From the NCBI GenBank assembly GCA_022706885.1, contig JAKJBR010000043.1, positions 1 to 10,142 of the forward strand: 10,142 nucleotides of DNA, given 5' to 3'. The position numbers and the translations under genes were made by a program. This document shows, piece after piece, positions 1 through 8,075 of this stretch (the first letter of the stretch is position 1; every line of letters begins with the position of its first letter). The notes under the pieces were generated by a model. That model searched no databases. It was not told where the DNA came from and saw only the letters and a program-made list of their open reading frames with translations. Source of the stretch: DUPQ01 sp022706885. GTDB lineage: Bacteria > Bacillota > Clostridia > DUPQ01.

Positions 1-2036
1 CATACGAGCAGCAAAACCGGGACAGAACCATAAAAGCCGAAAGAGGCACTATTTATGACAGTTCGGGTAATGTGCTGGCAATATCCGTAAGCGTGGATAC
101 AATTTCCGTAAGCCCTATTGAAGTACGTAAGAATAAGAATATAACGGTGGAGGAAGTTGCACAGCAACTCAGTTCGGTTCTGGAACTGGATTATGAGAAT
201 GTGCTGAATAAGTTGAATATGGACAACCATTATCAGCTTATAGCGTCCAAGGTGGAGCGGAGCACTTCCGATTTGTTAAAAGCCTTTATAAAAGAGCATA
301 AGGTTTCGGGAATATACATACATCAGGACAGTAAAAGATATTATCCGTTCGGTTCTCTTGCCGCTCATGTCATCGGTTTTACCGGTGATGACAATCAGGG
401 ATTATACGGTCTGGAGTTATCTTTGGACAACTATCTTAGAGGAACCGACGGTAAAATACTTACCGAACTGGATGTTGCCGGAACCGAGCTTCCTTTTGCA
501 TTTGAATCCAGAATAGAAGCGGTAGACGGTTATGATGTAATAACCACCATAAATACCGATATTCAGAAAATTGCCGAGAATGTGGTTAAACAGGCAATAG
601 AAGACAATAAAGCCGAAGGCGGTGCGGTATGTATAGTTTCCGACTGTAAAACATCGGAAATATTGGCTATGGTCTCCGAACCGGGAATGGATCTGAATAA
701 CCCCAGAGCACTGCCCGAAGGCTACACGATAGACGGATGGACCGGTTTGAGGAAAAGTGATGTAGACCTGTTGTACAGCACCGTATGGCGCAATAAGGCT
801 ATCATGGACACATATGAGCCCGGTTCCACATTCAAGTCCGTAACTACTGCAATGGCACTGGAAGAGGATATAGTTCAACAGGATACGATGGTGGATGATT
901 TTCCCGTTACGGTTTACGGAGCCACAATTCACTGTTGGGCAAAGCAATATCCTCACGGCAAAGAAACATTCTTACAAGCCGTATACAATTCCTGCAATCC
1001 GGTTTTTGTAAAAGTATCTCACCTTATAGGTATAAAGAGGTTTTATGAGTATATAGAATCATTCGGATTCAGAGATCCTTCGGGAATAGAGCTTATGGGA
1101 GAAGGGCAGAGCATATTTCACAGTGAACCCACAAAACTGGATATGTCGGTTGCTTCCTTCGGTCAGCGATTTCAGATAACACCCATACAGATGGTAGCGG
1201 CATATAACGCGATTGCAAACGGGGGTTATCTTATTAAACCAAGTCTTACCGATGCTATAGCGGACAAGCAGGGGAATATAATTTACGACTTTGAGCCACA
1301 GGTAGTGCGACAGGTCATATCCGAAGAAACATCCGATGAAATGAGAAAGATTCTGCAAGGAGTGGTATCAGAGGGCGGAGGAAAGAATGCTTATGTTGAC
1401 GGTTACAGGATAGCCGGTAAGACGGGAACCAGTGAAACGACGGTTGAGGGCGTGTATGTGTCTTCTTTTATCGGATTTGCTCCTGCGGATAATCCTGTTA
1501 TAACGGTGTTGCTTATTGTATTCAACCCACAGGGTGATTCCTACTACGGCAGTCAGGTTGCCGCTCCCTATGCAAAACTTATCTTCGAGCAGGCATTGGA
1601 AGAATTGTCCGTAGAAAAGCAAGGAACGGCGGGTAAGGAGAAAACTCCGGTATACGTTCCCAATTTAAACGGGTATAATGTGGAAAAAGCCGCTAAGAAA
1701 ATAAAGAGTTACGGCTTGAATTATGAGATTGAAGGCAGTACGGCAGGTGAAGATGTCACTATTATGTATCAATTTCCCGAAAGCGGTACCGTTATAGCCA
1801 AAGACGGGGTTATAATATTATATACCTACGTTCCCGAAAACAAGAAGACGGTCAAGATGCCGTATCTGGCAGGTAAGGATAAATCGTATGTTGTTAAAGC
1901 ATTGAAGGATTTGGGATTGAACATCAATTCCGACGGAGACGGAGAGTGTATAGGCGTTCAGTATCCGGCCGGAACATATGTGGAAAAGGGCACTATTGTG
2001 AATATAACTTTCCGGTTTACCGATTACCCGGATTAA
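1..2036 (+). CDS. spoVD: Class B penicillin-binding protein (SpoVD/FtsI type), 5' end missing
   Basis: This is a DD-transpeptidase that crosslinks peptidoglycan outside the membrane, in division or spore-cortex synthesis. The reading frame is open from base 3, and the first visible residues match the pedestal motif R-G-T-I-Y-D-x-x-G-x-x-L-A that follows the N-terminal membrane anchor in this family. The start codon, cytoplasmic tail and membrane helix therefore lie left of the window; the GTG at 72 is internal. All three catalytic motifs are present: STFK with the acylated serine at codon 825-827, SCN at 990-998 and KTG at 1419-1427. Two C-terminal PASTA repeats follow, at about 1656-1835 and 1851-2027. 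The gene stops with TAA 20 bases before murE and is probably in its operon. The upstream-of-murE position fits the dcw class B PBP. Whether it acts in sporulation (SpoVD) or vegetative division (Pbp2B-like) cannot be decided here: B. subtilis SpoVD has one PASTA repeat and Pbp2B has two. Confidence 0.93.
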   Translation, partial: YEQQNRDRTIKAERGTIYDSSGNVLAISVSVDTISVSPIEVRKNKNITVEEVAQQLSSVLELDYENVLNKLNMDNHYQLIASKVERSTSDLLKAFIKEHKVSGIYIHQDSKRYYPFGSLAAHVIGFTGDDNQGLYGLELSLDNYLRGTDGKILTELDVAGTELPFAFESRIEAVDGYDVITTINTDIQKIAENVVKQAIEDNKAEGGAVCIVSDCKTSEILAMVSEPGMDLNNPRALPEGYTIDGWTGLRKSDVDLLYSTVWRNKAIMDTYEPGSTFKSVTTAMALEEDIVQQDTMVDDFPVTVYGATIHCWAKQYPHGKETFLQAVYNSCNPVFVKVSHLIGIKRFYEYIESFGFRDPSGIELMGEGQSIFHSEPTKLDMSVASFGQRFQITPIQMVAAYNAIANGGYLIKPSLTDAIADKQGNIIYDFEPQVVRQVISEETSDEMRKILQGVVSEGGGKNAYVDGYRIAGKTGTSETTVEGVYVSSFIGFAPADNPVITVLLIVFNPQGDSYYGSQVAAPYAKLIFEQALEELSVEKQGTAGKEKTPVYVPNLNGYNVEKAAKKIKSYGLNYEIEGSTAGEDVTIMYQFPESGTVIAKDGVIILYTYVPENKKTVKMPYLAGKDKSYVVKALKDLGLNINSDGDGECIGVQYPAGTYVEKGTIVNITFRFTDYPD

Positions 2037-2056
2037 GAAAGGATGATTGAGGTAGA

Positions 2057-3550
2057 ATGCTTCTGAAAGATTTATTGAAAGTAACGGGTTGTATAAGGAT
2101 TTCAGGCTCAAAAAATACGGATATTACCGACATATCCTTTGATTCCAGAAAAACAAAGCCGTGTCATCTGTTTATTGCCATAGACGGGGTAGACGATGAC
2201 GGGCATAAATATATAGGTAATGCCGTTTCGAACGGTGCGGTTGCCATAGTTGTAACCAAAGATTTTGAATATTATGCGGATAAGTATCCCGATGTATCGG
2301 TTATTGAGACTGATGATGTCAGAATATTTTTAGCAAAAGCTTCTGCATATTACTTCAATTATCCCGCAAATGCTCTCAATCTTATAGGAATAACCGGAAC
2401 CAAAGGCAAATCCACCATTTCCTACATGATTAAGAACATATTTGACAAAGCAAGGATGGCATGTGCGGTTATAGGAACCGTGGGAGCGGTCTATAAAGAC
2501 AAGGAAATAGCCATATCGCAGACAACGCCTTCGGCATATGAACTGAATGAGATTTTCAGTAAGATAAATAAAGAAAGTGTTAACAATTGTGTAATGGAAG
2601 TTTCTTCCATAGCGTTGAAACAAAACAGGGTATACGGATTACGGTATAAGATAGGTATGTATACCAATCTTACTCAGGCACATATTACCGACAGGGAACA
2701 TCCGGATTTTTCCGACTACTATAACTCCAAGAAACGGATGTTTTCGGCAAGTGACATAATGATTGTAAATAATGATGATAAATATGTAAGAAAAGCCGCA
2801 AAAGAGTACAAAAGCAGTGAAGGTTATAACAAGGATAAGCATAAGATATATACGATAGGCATAGAAGAGAAAGCCGATATAACTGCGGACAATATACTGT
2901 ACCGGAATGACGGCTGCAGTTTTATTTACCGGGGTTTAGGTATGGAGCTGGAAATAGAGTTGGATATGCCGGGAAGATTTAATATATATAACAGCCTGTT
3001 TGCCGTTACCGCATGTCTTCTCAACGATATTGATGTAAAATATATCAGACAAGGGCTTTCCGATGTAGTTGTCAAAGGAAGATGCGAAAAAGTCGATACG
3101 GGTAAAGATTTCACCGTAATGATTGATTATGCTCACACGCCTGACAGTCTGGAAAAACTGCTCATTGCGGTGCGGGAAACCAGGACATCCGGTCGGATAA
3201 TATGCCTGTTCGGATGCGGCGGTGACAGGGATAAGTCCATGAGACCCATGATGGGAAAGATTGCGGGGCAAAATGCCGACTTTTCCATAATAACATCGGA
3301 TAACTCCAGAACCGAGAAGCCGGAAGATATCCTGTCCATGATTGAACAGGGTATTAAAGAGACCGACGGCGAATATATATGTATAACCGACAGAACGGAG
3401 GCTATTTCTTATGCGCTTAGTAATGCAAAAAAGGATGACCTTATAATACTTGCCGGCAAAGGACATGAAACTTATATGGATGTTATGGGTAAAAAGACAC
3501 ATTATGATGAAAGAGAAATAATACAAAAGGTGCTGAAAGGGGAAATATGA
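2057..3550 (+). CDS. murE: MurE, UDP-MurNAc-tripeptide ligase
   Basis: This cytoplasmic ATP-dependent ligase adds the third amino acid to UDP-MurNAc-L-Ala-D-Glu. The protein has 497 residues, close to the E. coli length. It shows the N-terminal Mur ligase domain (D-S-R near residue 30), the ATP loop GITGTKGKST at residues 111-120, and the C-terminal domain with DYAHTPDSLE and GCGGDRD. An in-frame TGA at 2048-2050 rules out a longer protein, so ATG 2057 is the start. The ribosome site is either GAGGT at 2049-2053 (unusually close) or GAAAGGA at 2037-2043 (rather far). Several family-signature positions are changed: EVSSI (residues 181-185) instead of EVSSH, QAH (207-209) where RDH is usual, and DNSR (415-418) where meso-diaminopimelate enzymes have DNPR. 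Arg418, which contacts the diaminopimelate carboxylate in known enzymes, is kept, so a diaminopimelate substrate is likely but not proven. It overlaps murF by four bases. Confidence 0.94.
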   Translation: MLLKDLLKVTGCIRISGSKNTDITDISFDSRKTKPCHLFIAIDGVDDDGHKYIGNAVSNGAVAIVVTKDFEYYADKYPDVSVIETDDVRIFLAKASAYYFNYPANALNLIGITGTKGKSTISYMIKNIFDKARMACAVIGTVGAVYKDKEIAISQTTPSAYELNEIFSKINKESVNNCVMEVSSIALKQNRVYGLRYKIGMYTNLTQAHITDREHPDFSDYYNSKKRMFSASDIMIVNNDDKYVRKAAKEYKSSEGYNKDKHKIYTIGIEEKADITADNILYRNDGCSFIYRGLGMELEIELDMPGRFNIYNSLFAVTACLLNDIDVKYIRQGLSDVVVKGRCEKVDTGKDFTVMIDYAHTPDSLEKLLIAVRETRTSGRIICLFGCGGDRDKSMRPMMGKIAGQNADFSIITSDNSRTEKPEDILSMIEQGIKETDGEYICITDRTEAISYALSNAKKDDLIILAGKGHETYMDVMGKKTHYDEREIIQKVLKGEI

Positions 3551-4902
3551 GAATACAACTGGGGAAGATATATGATTTGTTTGCTGCCGGGTTGAAAGCC
3601 GACAAAAAGACCGTTGTTACCGGTGTGTCCATAGACTCGAGAACCGTAAAACCCGGGGAGATTTTCTTTGCTATAAAGGGCGAGAATTTTGACGGTCATG
3701 ATTTTGTCAATAAGGCTTTGGAACAAAAAGCCGTAGCGGCCGTCTGTTCGAAGAAAGATAAATATGCCGGGGACAACATAATCTATGTTGAAGATACCGT
3801 TAAGGCATTGCAGGATCTGGCAAGATTTTACAGACAGTCTTTGGAAATACCCTTTATCGCCGTTACGGGCAGCAACGGTAAAACCACCACCAAGGATTAT
3901 ACCGGAGCGGCTTTGGCTGCTTCTTTCAAAACCGATTATACAAAGGGCAATCTTAACAATCAGACCGGTGTTCCGTTAACGGTATTCTCGGTACGGCAAG
4001 ACTCGCAGGCTGCTGTTGTTGAGATGGGGATGAATAATGCGGGAGAGATAAAGCAACTGTCCTCTGTTGTATTGCCGGATATAGCGGTAATAACCAATAT
4101 AGGTACCAGCCATATAGGTAATCTCGGGAGCAGAGAGAACATTTTCAAGGCAAAAACCGAAGTACTGGACTATCTGGATAACGGTTATCTGATAGTAAAT
4201 GCCGATGATGATATGCTGAGAAGGATTAAAGGTAATCATAAGTATAAGGTTATACGGGTGGGAATACTTGCCGACGACCTGGATTACAGGGCGCGGGACA
4301 TAGTAAAAAACGCAGATAATACATATACATTTTCCGTATCGGACACAAGAATTACATTGTCCATACCGGGTATTCACAATATTATTAACGCATTATTGGC
4401 CTTTGCGGTGGCGGATATTCTGAAAGCCGACAGGAAAGCTGCGGGAGAAGCCATAGGAGCATGTACTAATCAGATTATGAGAACACAGATAAGTGTTATT
4501 GACGGATACACCGTTATTAATGATGCGTATAATGCCAATTTTGACTCCATGAGGATGGCAATAGACATATTGAAAAATTATAGGAGCAGAAAGGTTGCCG
4601 TGCTGGGAGATATGCTGGAACTGGGCGATTTTGAAGAAATCATGCATAAAAGAACGGGAGAATATCTTGCGTACAACAAAATAGATGTACTGATTGCGGT
4701 AGGTAAAAATGCCGACTGCTACAAAAAAGGCGCAATGGATTTCGGAATGGAAGAAAAGAGTATTCATGTCTTTTCCGATATACCTCAGGCAAAAAAGCAC
4801 ATTATGGATATAATATGTAAAGGCGATACTATTTTGATTAAAGGCTCGAGAGGATCGTCTATGGAAAAGGTACTGGAAGTTTTTGAAGGAGATTTTTTAT
4901 GA
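3547..4902 (+). CDS. murF: MurF, UDP-MurNAc-tripeptide--D-alanyl-D-alanine ligase
   Basis: MurF is a cytoplasmic ligase that adds the D-Ala-D-Ala dipeptide and completes UDP-MurNAc-pentapeptide, the substrate of MraY encoded next. The 451-residue protein has the N-terminal domain (DSRTVKPG, residues 30-37), the ATP loop GSNGKTT (108-114), NLNNQTGVPLT (135-145), the metal region NIGTSHIGNLGS (184-195) with the likely carbamylated lysine in KAKTE (201-205), and the C-terminal NDAYNAN motif (325-331). The residue after that motif is Phe332 where proline is usual. ATG 3547 lies in a 4-base ATGA overlap with the murE stop and is preceded by AAAGGGGA at 3536-3543, so MurE and MurF are probably translationally coupled. 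It overlaps mraY in the same way. Confidence 0.96.
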   Translation: MRIQLGKIYDLFAAGLKADKKTVVTGVSIDSRTVKPGEIFFAIKGENFDGHDFVNKALEQKAVAAVCSKKDKYAGDNIIYVEDTVKALQDLARFYRQSLEIPFIAVTGSNGKTTTKDYTGAALAASFKTDYTKGNLNNQTGVPLTVFSVRQDSQAAVVEMGMNNAGEIKQLSSVVLPDIAVITNIGTSHIGNLGSRENIFKAKTEVLDYLDNGYLIVNADDDMLRRIKGNHKYKVIRVGILADDLDYRARDIVKNADNTYTFSVSDTRITLSIPGIHNIINALLAFAVADILKADRKAAGEAIGACTNQIMRTQISVIDGYTVINDAYNANFDSMRMAIDILKNYRSRKVAVLGDMLELGDFEEIMHKRTGEYLAYNKIDVLIAVGKNADCYKKGAMDFGMEEKSIHVFSDIPQAKKHIMDIICKGDTILIKGSRGSSMEKVLEVFEGDFL

Positions 4903-5852
4903 TAATTGCAATAAGCGCATCTTTCATATTAACGGTGATATCGGGAATAGTGCTGCTGCCTGTACTAAGACGACTTAAAATAGGGCAGGTAGTCAGGGAC
5001 GACGGCCCTAAAGATCACCTTAAAAAAGCCGGCACACCTACTATGGGCGGGATTATATTCATACTTCCCATAATAGGGTGTATGTTATTTCTCGGATGGA
5101 ATAATCCCGTGGTGTCGGCCACATGCGGTCTGATATTACTGTCCGCTCTGGTGGGTTTTCTGGATGATTTTCTGAAAATAAGGAGAAAGAATAAAGACGG
5201 TTTGAAGCCGATACTTAAAACATTGTTTTTTATAGTGATATCGGCGGCTTACGGCATATATATCGTATATTTCTCCAAGATAGGATCGGAGATTATCATT
5301 CCTTTTACCGACGCCGGAAAGACTTTTGTTATACCCGGATGGATTTATGTTATTTTCATAGTATTTTTCTACAATGCGGTCATAAATGCGGTTAATTTTA
5401 CCGACGGGGTGGACGGACTTTGCGGATCGGTTACTGCGGTTGTATTTATATTTTTCGCGATTGCATCAAAAATTGTGTTTGATAATACCGATATGACATA
5501 TATGTCGTTGATTGTAATCGGAGCTATGGCAGGTTACCTTATATTCAATATCTACCCGGCAAAACTGCTCATGGGAGATACCGGCTCTCTGGCCTTAGGG
5601 GCAGCGGTAACGGCAATTTCGGTGAATTTGAGAATTCCGTGGATAATACTGTTTGCGGGTATCATATATGTAATAGAAATTTTATCTTCGGTTATTCAGG
5701 TTCTGCATTATAAACGGACAAAAAAAAGGATATTTCTTATGGCTCCCATTCATCACCATTTCGAGTTGAAGCATTGGAGTGAGAATAAGATAGTAATAGT
5801 GTTCAGCGCGGTAACATTCATTGGCGGTATAATTGCGTTTTTGGCTATATAG
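4899..5852 (+). CDS. mraY: MraY, phospho-MurNAc-pentapeptide transferase
   Basis: MraY is an integral membrane enzyme that moves phospho-MurNAc-pentapeptide onto undecaprenyl phosphate to make lipid I. The 317-residue protein is hydrophobic, with about ten predicted membrane segments judged by eye. Hallmarks are GTPTMGG in the first cytoplasmic loop, the aspartate pair Asp89-Asp90 (LDDF), NFTDGVDGL with Asp169 and Asp172, MGDTGS, and the family-specific HHH at residues 285-287 in MAPIHHHFE. These active-site residues are all in place. ATG 4899 forms a 4-base ATGA overlap with the end of murF and has GAAGGA at 4885-4890, eight bases upstream. The gene ends with TAG at 5850-5852, ten bases before the ftsW start, leaving no room for murD, the common neighbour at this point in related clusters. 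Confidence 0.97.
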   Translation: MIIAISASFILTVISGIVLLPVLRRLKIGQVVRDDGPKDHLKKAGTPTMGGIIFILPIIGCMLFLGWNNPVVSATCGLILLSALVGFLDDFLKIRRKNKDGLKPILKTLFFIVISAAYGIYIVYFSKIGSEIIIPFTDAGKTFVIPGWIYVIFIVFFYNAVINAVNFTDGVDGLCGSVTAVVFIFFAIASKIVFDNTDMTYMSLIVIGAMAGYLIFNIYPAKLLMGDTGSLALGAAVTAISVNLRIPWIILFAGIIYVIEILSSVIQVLHYKRTKKRIFLMAPIHHHFELKHWSENKIVIVFSAVTFIGGIIAFLAI

Positions 5853-5865
5853 GAGCGGTGATTTG
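5851..5865 (+). promoter_or_regulatory. Ribosome binding site and TTG start that set the ftsW start
   Basis: AGGAG at 5851-5855 overlaps the mraY TAG stop and is seven bases ahead of TTG 5863. The spacing is ideal, whereas the ATG at 5833 in the same frame has no such site. A rare start codon may lower FtsW synthesis relative to its neighbours; this is inference. Confidence 0.75.
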
Positions 5866-6981
5866 AAAAACGGTGAAAAGAAAAAAGCGGACTTTCTGAT
5901 ATTGTTATTTCCCTTAGGGCTGACGGCTCTGGGCCTTCTTATGATTTTCAGCGCTTCCGCACCGTATGCCAAGAGTCAATTCGGTGACATCTACTTTTTC
6001 ATTAAAGACCAGATGATTGCGGCATTGATAGGCATAGTGGCCATGATGGGGGTTTCCTTTATAAACTATAAATTGTATAAGAAATTTTCCTGGATTATTA
6101 TTGCAGGCGGATTGGTGCTTTTACTGCTTACTTTTATACCGGGAATAGGTGTGGAACACAACGATGCAAGAAGGTGGATAAGTATAGGAGGATTTGAGTT
6201 TCAGCCTTCGGAACTGTATAAACTGGCATTAATAATATTTCTGGCAAGAGTTATTGTGGATTTTAAGGAGAAAGATAAGCCTTTAGCCGGATATTTTACG
6301 GCATTGGCAATTACTTTGACCTCCGCCGTTATTATCTTTATGCAACCGCATATGAGTGCAGCGATTATCATTATTCTGATAGGTTTCATTATAATCTATG
6401 CGGGAGGAACGAAAATTAAATACCTGATACTTACAATAGCACCGGTTGCGGCGCTTGCAATTGTCGGTGCCTTTACCGTCGATTATATGAAAACCAGAAT
6501 AATGGCATGGCTGGATCCTTTCGCATATCCTTCCGACAGCGGTTATCAGGTTATAAAGTCATTGTATGCCATTGCATCGGGAGGTCTGTTCGGAGTAGGT
6601 CTGGGAAAGAGTACACAAAAATTCCTTTATATTCCGGAACCTCAGAATGACTTCATTTTTTCCATTATTGCGGAAGAATTGGGATATTTAGGAGTTTTTC
6701 TTGTCATAGCGCTATTTTGTATGCTGCTTTGGAGAGGTATCAGAATTGCAATCTTTTGCGAAGATTTATTCGGAACACTGCTTGCCACCGGGATTACCGC
6801 ACTGATATTTGTGCAGGCGGCATTGAATATAGCGGTTGTGACCGGTCTGATACCCAATACCGGAATACCGTTACCGTTCTTCAGTGCGGGAGGTACCAGT
6901 CTGGTAATGTTTTTGACAGAGATAGGAATTCTGATGAATATATCCAAACAACCCAAAAAGAAGGAGCGACTTACGGAATGA
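5863..6981 (+). CDS. ftsW: FtsW/SpoVE, SEDS-family peptidoglycan polymerase, TTG start
   Basis: This is a SEDS glycosyltransferase of the cytoplasmic membrane that polymerises lipid II together with a class B PBP, most likely the one encoded at the left of the window. The chosen start is TTG 5863, seven bases after a clean AGGAG at 5851-5855; it gives 372 residues and a short lysine-rich cytoplasmic tail before the first helix. The in-frame ATG at 5833 lies inside the end of mraY and has no better ribosome site. Family motifs are RRWI followed by FQPSE (residues 103-117), QPHMS (161-165), IPEPQNDFIF with Asp263 at the position of the catalytic aspartate of RodA/FtsW, and GIPLPFFSAGGTSL (334-347). 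About ten membrane helices are visible. Whether it serves division (FtsW) or cortex synthesis (SpoVE) cannot be told from the sequence. It overlaps murG by four bases. Confidence 0.95.
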   Translation: MKNGEKKKADFLILLFPLGLTALGLLMIFSASAPYAKSQFGDIYFFIKDQMIAALIGIVAMMGVSFINYKLYKKFSWIIIAGGLVLLLLTFIPGIGVEHNDARRWISIGGFEFQPSELYKLALIIFLARVIVDFKEKDKPLAGYFTALAITLTSAVIIFMQPHMSAAIIIILIGFIIIYAGGTKIKYLILTIAPVAALAIVGAFTVDYMKTRIMAWLDPFAYPSDSGYQVIKSLYAIASGGLFGVGLGKSTQKFLYIPEPQNDFIFSIIAEELGYLGVFLVIALFCMLLWRGIRIAIFCEDLFGTLLATGITALIFVQAALNIAVVTGLIPNTGIPLPFFSAGGTSLVMFLTEIGILMNISKQPKKKERLTE

Positions 6982-8075
6982 ATATACTGATAGCGGGCGG
7001 CGGATCGGCAGGGCATATAAATCCCGCACTGTCCATAGCAAAGAAAATACGAAATAATCATCCGGAGTATAAGATACTGTTCATAGGATCGGAAAGAGGG
7101 CTGGAAAAGGATCTGGTGCCCAGAGAGGGATTTGATATAGAGTTCATAGAGATAGAAGGCTTCAGACGTCCTTTCGGACTTAAGTCAATAAAAACACTCT
7201 TTGTTTTGATTAAAGGATTATTTCAGGCGAGGAAGATAATAAAAAGATTTAAGCCGGATATTGCAATAGGTACCGGAGGATTTGTGGCCGGCCCCGCAAT
7301 TTATATTTCCTCACTGTACAAAGCCAAGATTCTTATCCATGAACAGAATGCCTATCCCGGTATTACTAATAAGATGCTGGCAAGGCGTGCGGATGTTGCC
7401 ATGGCAAGTTTCCAATCGGCGCTTAAATCCTTAAGTAAAGCAAAAAAGACCGTACTTACCGGCAATCTGATTGATGAATCATTTTCTCGCTTTGCCAAGT
7501 ATCAACCTTCCGAGGGTATTAAAACCGTTGTGATAATAGGCGGAAGCCAGGGAGCCATGACCGTCAATAATGCCGTTACAGGTATGATTAATGAATATAT
7601 GAAGGAGACGGATTTTAAGTTGATTTTCGCTCCCGGTAAAAGGCACTATGAGGAGGTTATAGGAAAGATAACCAAGACACTTAAGAATGTTACTGTCCGT
7701 GATTATATATACGACCGCGATACCGTATACGCATCTGCCGACCTTATGGTAACCAGGGGAGGTGCTACCACAATAAGCGAAGTGCTTGCCATGGGTATGC
7801 CTTCGATAATAATACCTTCTCCTTTTGTGCCGGATAACGCACAGGAGAAAAATGCCGAGCAGATATTTAACAGGGATGCCTGTGAGATTATATATGATAA
7901 CGGTGAATTTAATTCCAAGGTTCTTTACGATAAGATAATGAATCTTCTCGGAAATAATGATAAACTGATTGCTCTGTCGGAAAACGCCTATTCGCTGGGT
8001 ATACGTGATGCCAATCAAAGAGTTTATGAGGAGTTTTCGGAGGTTGTAAATGAAATTAACCGTTCTGGGAAATAA
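6978..8075 (+). CDS. murG: MurG, lipid II synthase (UDP-GlcNAc transferase)
   Basis: MurG is a GT-B fold glycosyltransferase on the inner face of the membrane that adds GlcNAc to lipid I to form lipid II, the substrate of FtsW. ATG 6978 sits in a 4-base ATGA overlap with the ftsW stop, with AGGAG at 6962-6966 somewhat far upstream; it gives 365 residues starting directly at MNILIAGGGSAGH, where the family begins. Motifs in order are the first glycine-rich loop GGGSAGH (7-13), GTGGFVAGP, HEQNAYPG (121-128), the second loop GGSQGA (188-193), RGGATTISE (260-268) and the UDP-GlcNAc-binding AQEKNA. A longer reading frame upstream of 6978 lies inside ftsW and is not used. The last 26 bases are shared with the next gene. 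All isoleucines in the first third are encoded by ATA up to about base 7190. Confidence 0.97.
   Translation: MNILIAGGGSAGHINPALSIAKKIRNNHPEYKILFIGSERGLEKDLVPREGFDIEFIEIEGFRRPFGLKSIKTLFVLIKGLFQARKIIKRFKPDIAIGTGGFVAGPAIYISSLYKAKILIHEQNAYPGITNKMLARRADVAMASFQSALKSLSKAKKTVLTGNLIDESFSRFAKYQPSEGIKTVVIIGGSQGAMTVNNAVTGMINEYMKETDFKLIFAPGKRHYEEVIGKITKTLKNVTVRDYIYDRDTVYASADLMVTRGGATTISEVLAMGMPSIIIPSPFVPDNAQEKNAEQIFNRDACEIIYDNGEFNSKVLYDKIMNLLGNNDKLIALSENAYSLGIRDANQRVYEEFSEVVNEINRSGK
8038..8052 (+). promoter_or_regulatory. Strong ribosome binding site inside murG for the hydrolase gene
   Basis: CGGAGGT at 8038-8044 is close to the full anti-16S match and is five bases from ATG 8050. It lies within murG codons, so ribosomes finishing murG pass over it, and it decides the start of the hydrolase. 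Confidence 0.8.

Noticed and set aside
417..956. Long minus-strand open frame opposite the PBP gene, and similar minus-strand frames elsewhere (for example 2936-3526 and 7479-8234)
   Set aside because: They lie opposite well-recognised genes, have no ribosome sites or domains, and their composition is what antisense of these genes would give.
3785..3979. Small + strand open frame inside murF
   Set aside because: It is an out-of-frame shadow of a strongly conserved murF segment that includes the ATP loop.
5720..5729. Run of eight A followed by GG in mraY, a possible slippage or frameshift site
   Set aside because: The codons read ACA AAA AAA AGG, so the classical A-AAA-AAG site is out of phase, and the downstream HHH motif is read correctly in the zero frame. 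A plain lysine-rich loop explains it.
6717..6977. Longer N-terminus for MurG
   Set aside because: The extension lies inside ftsW in another frame; the MurG family begins at the glycine-rich loop that follows ATG 6978.
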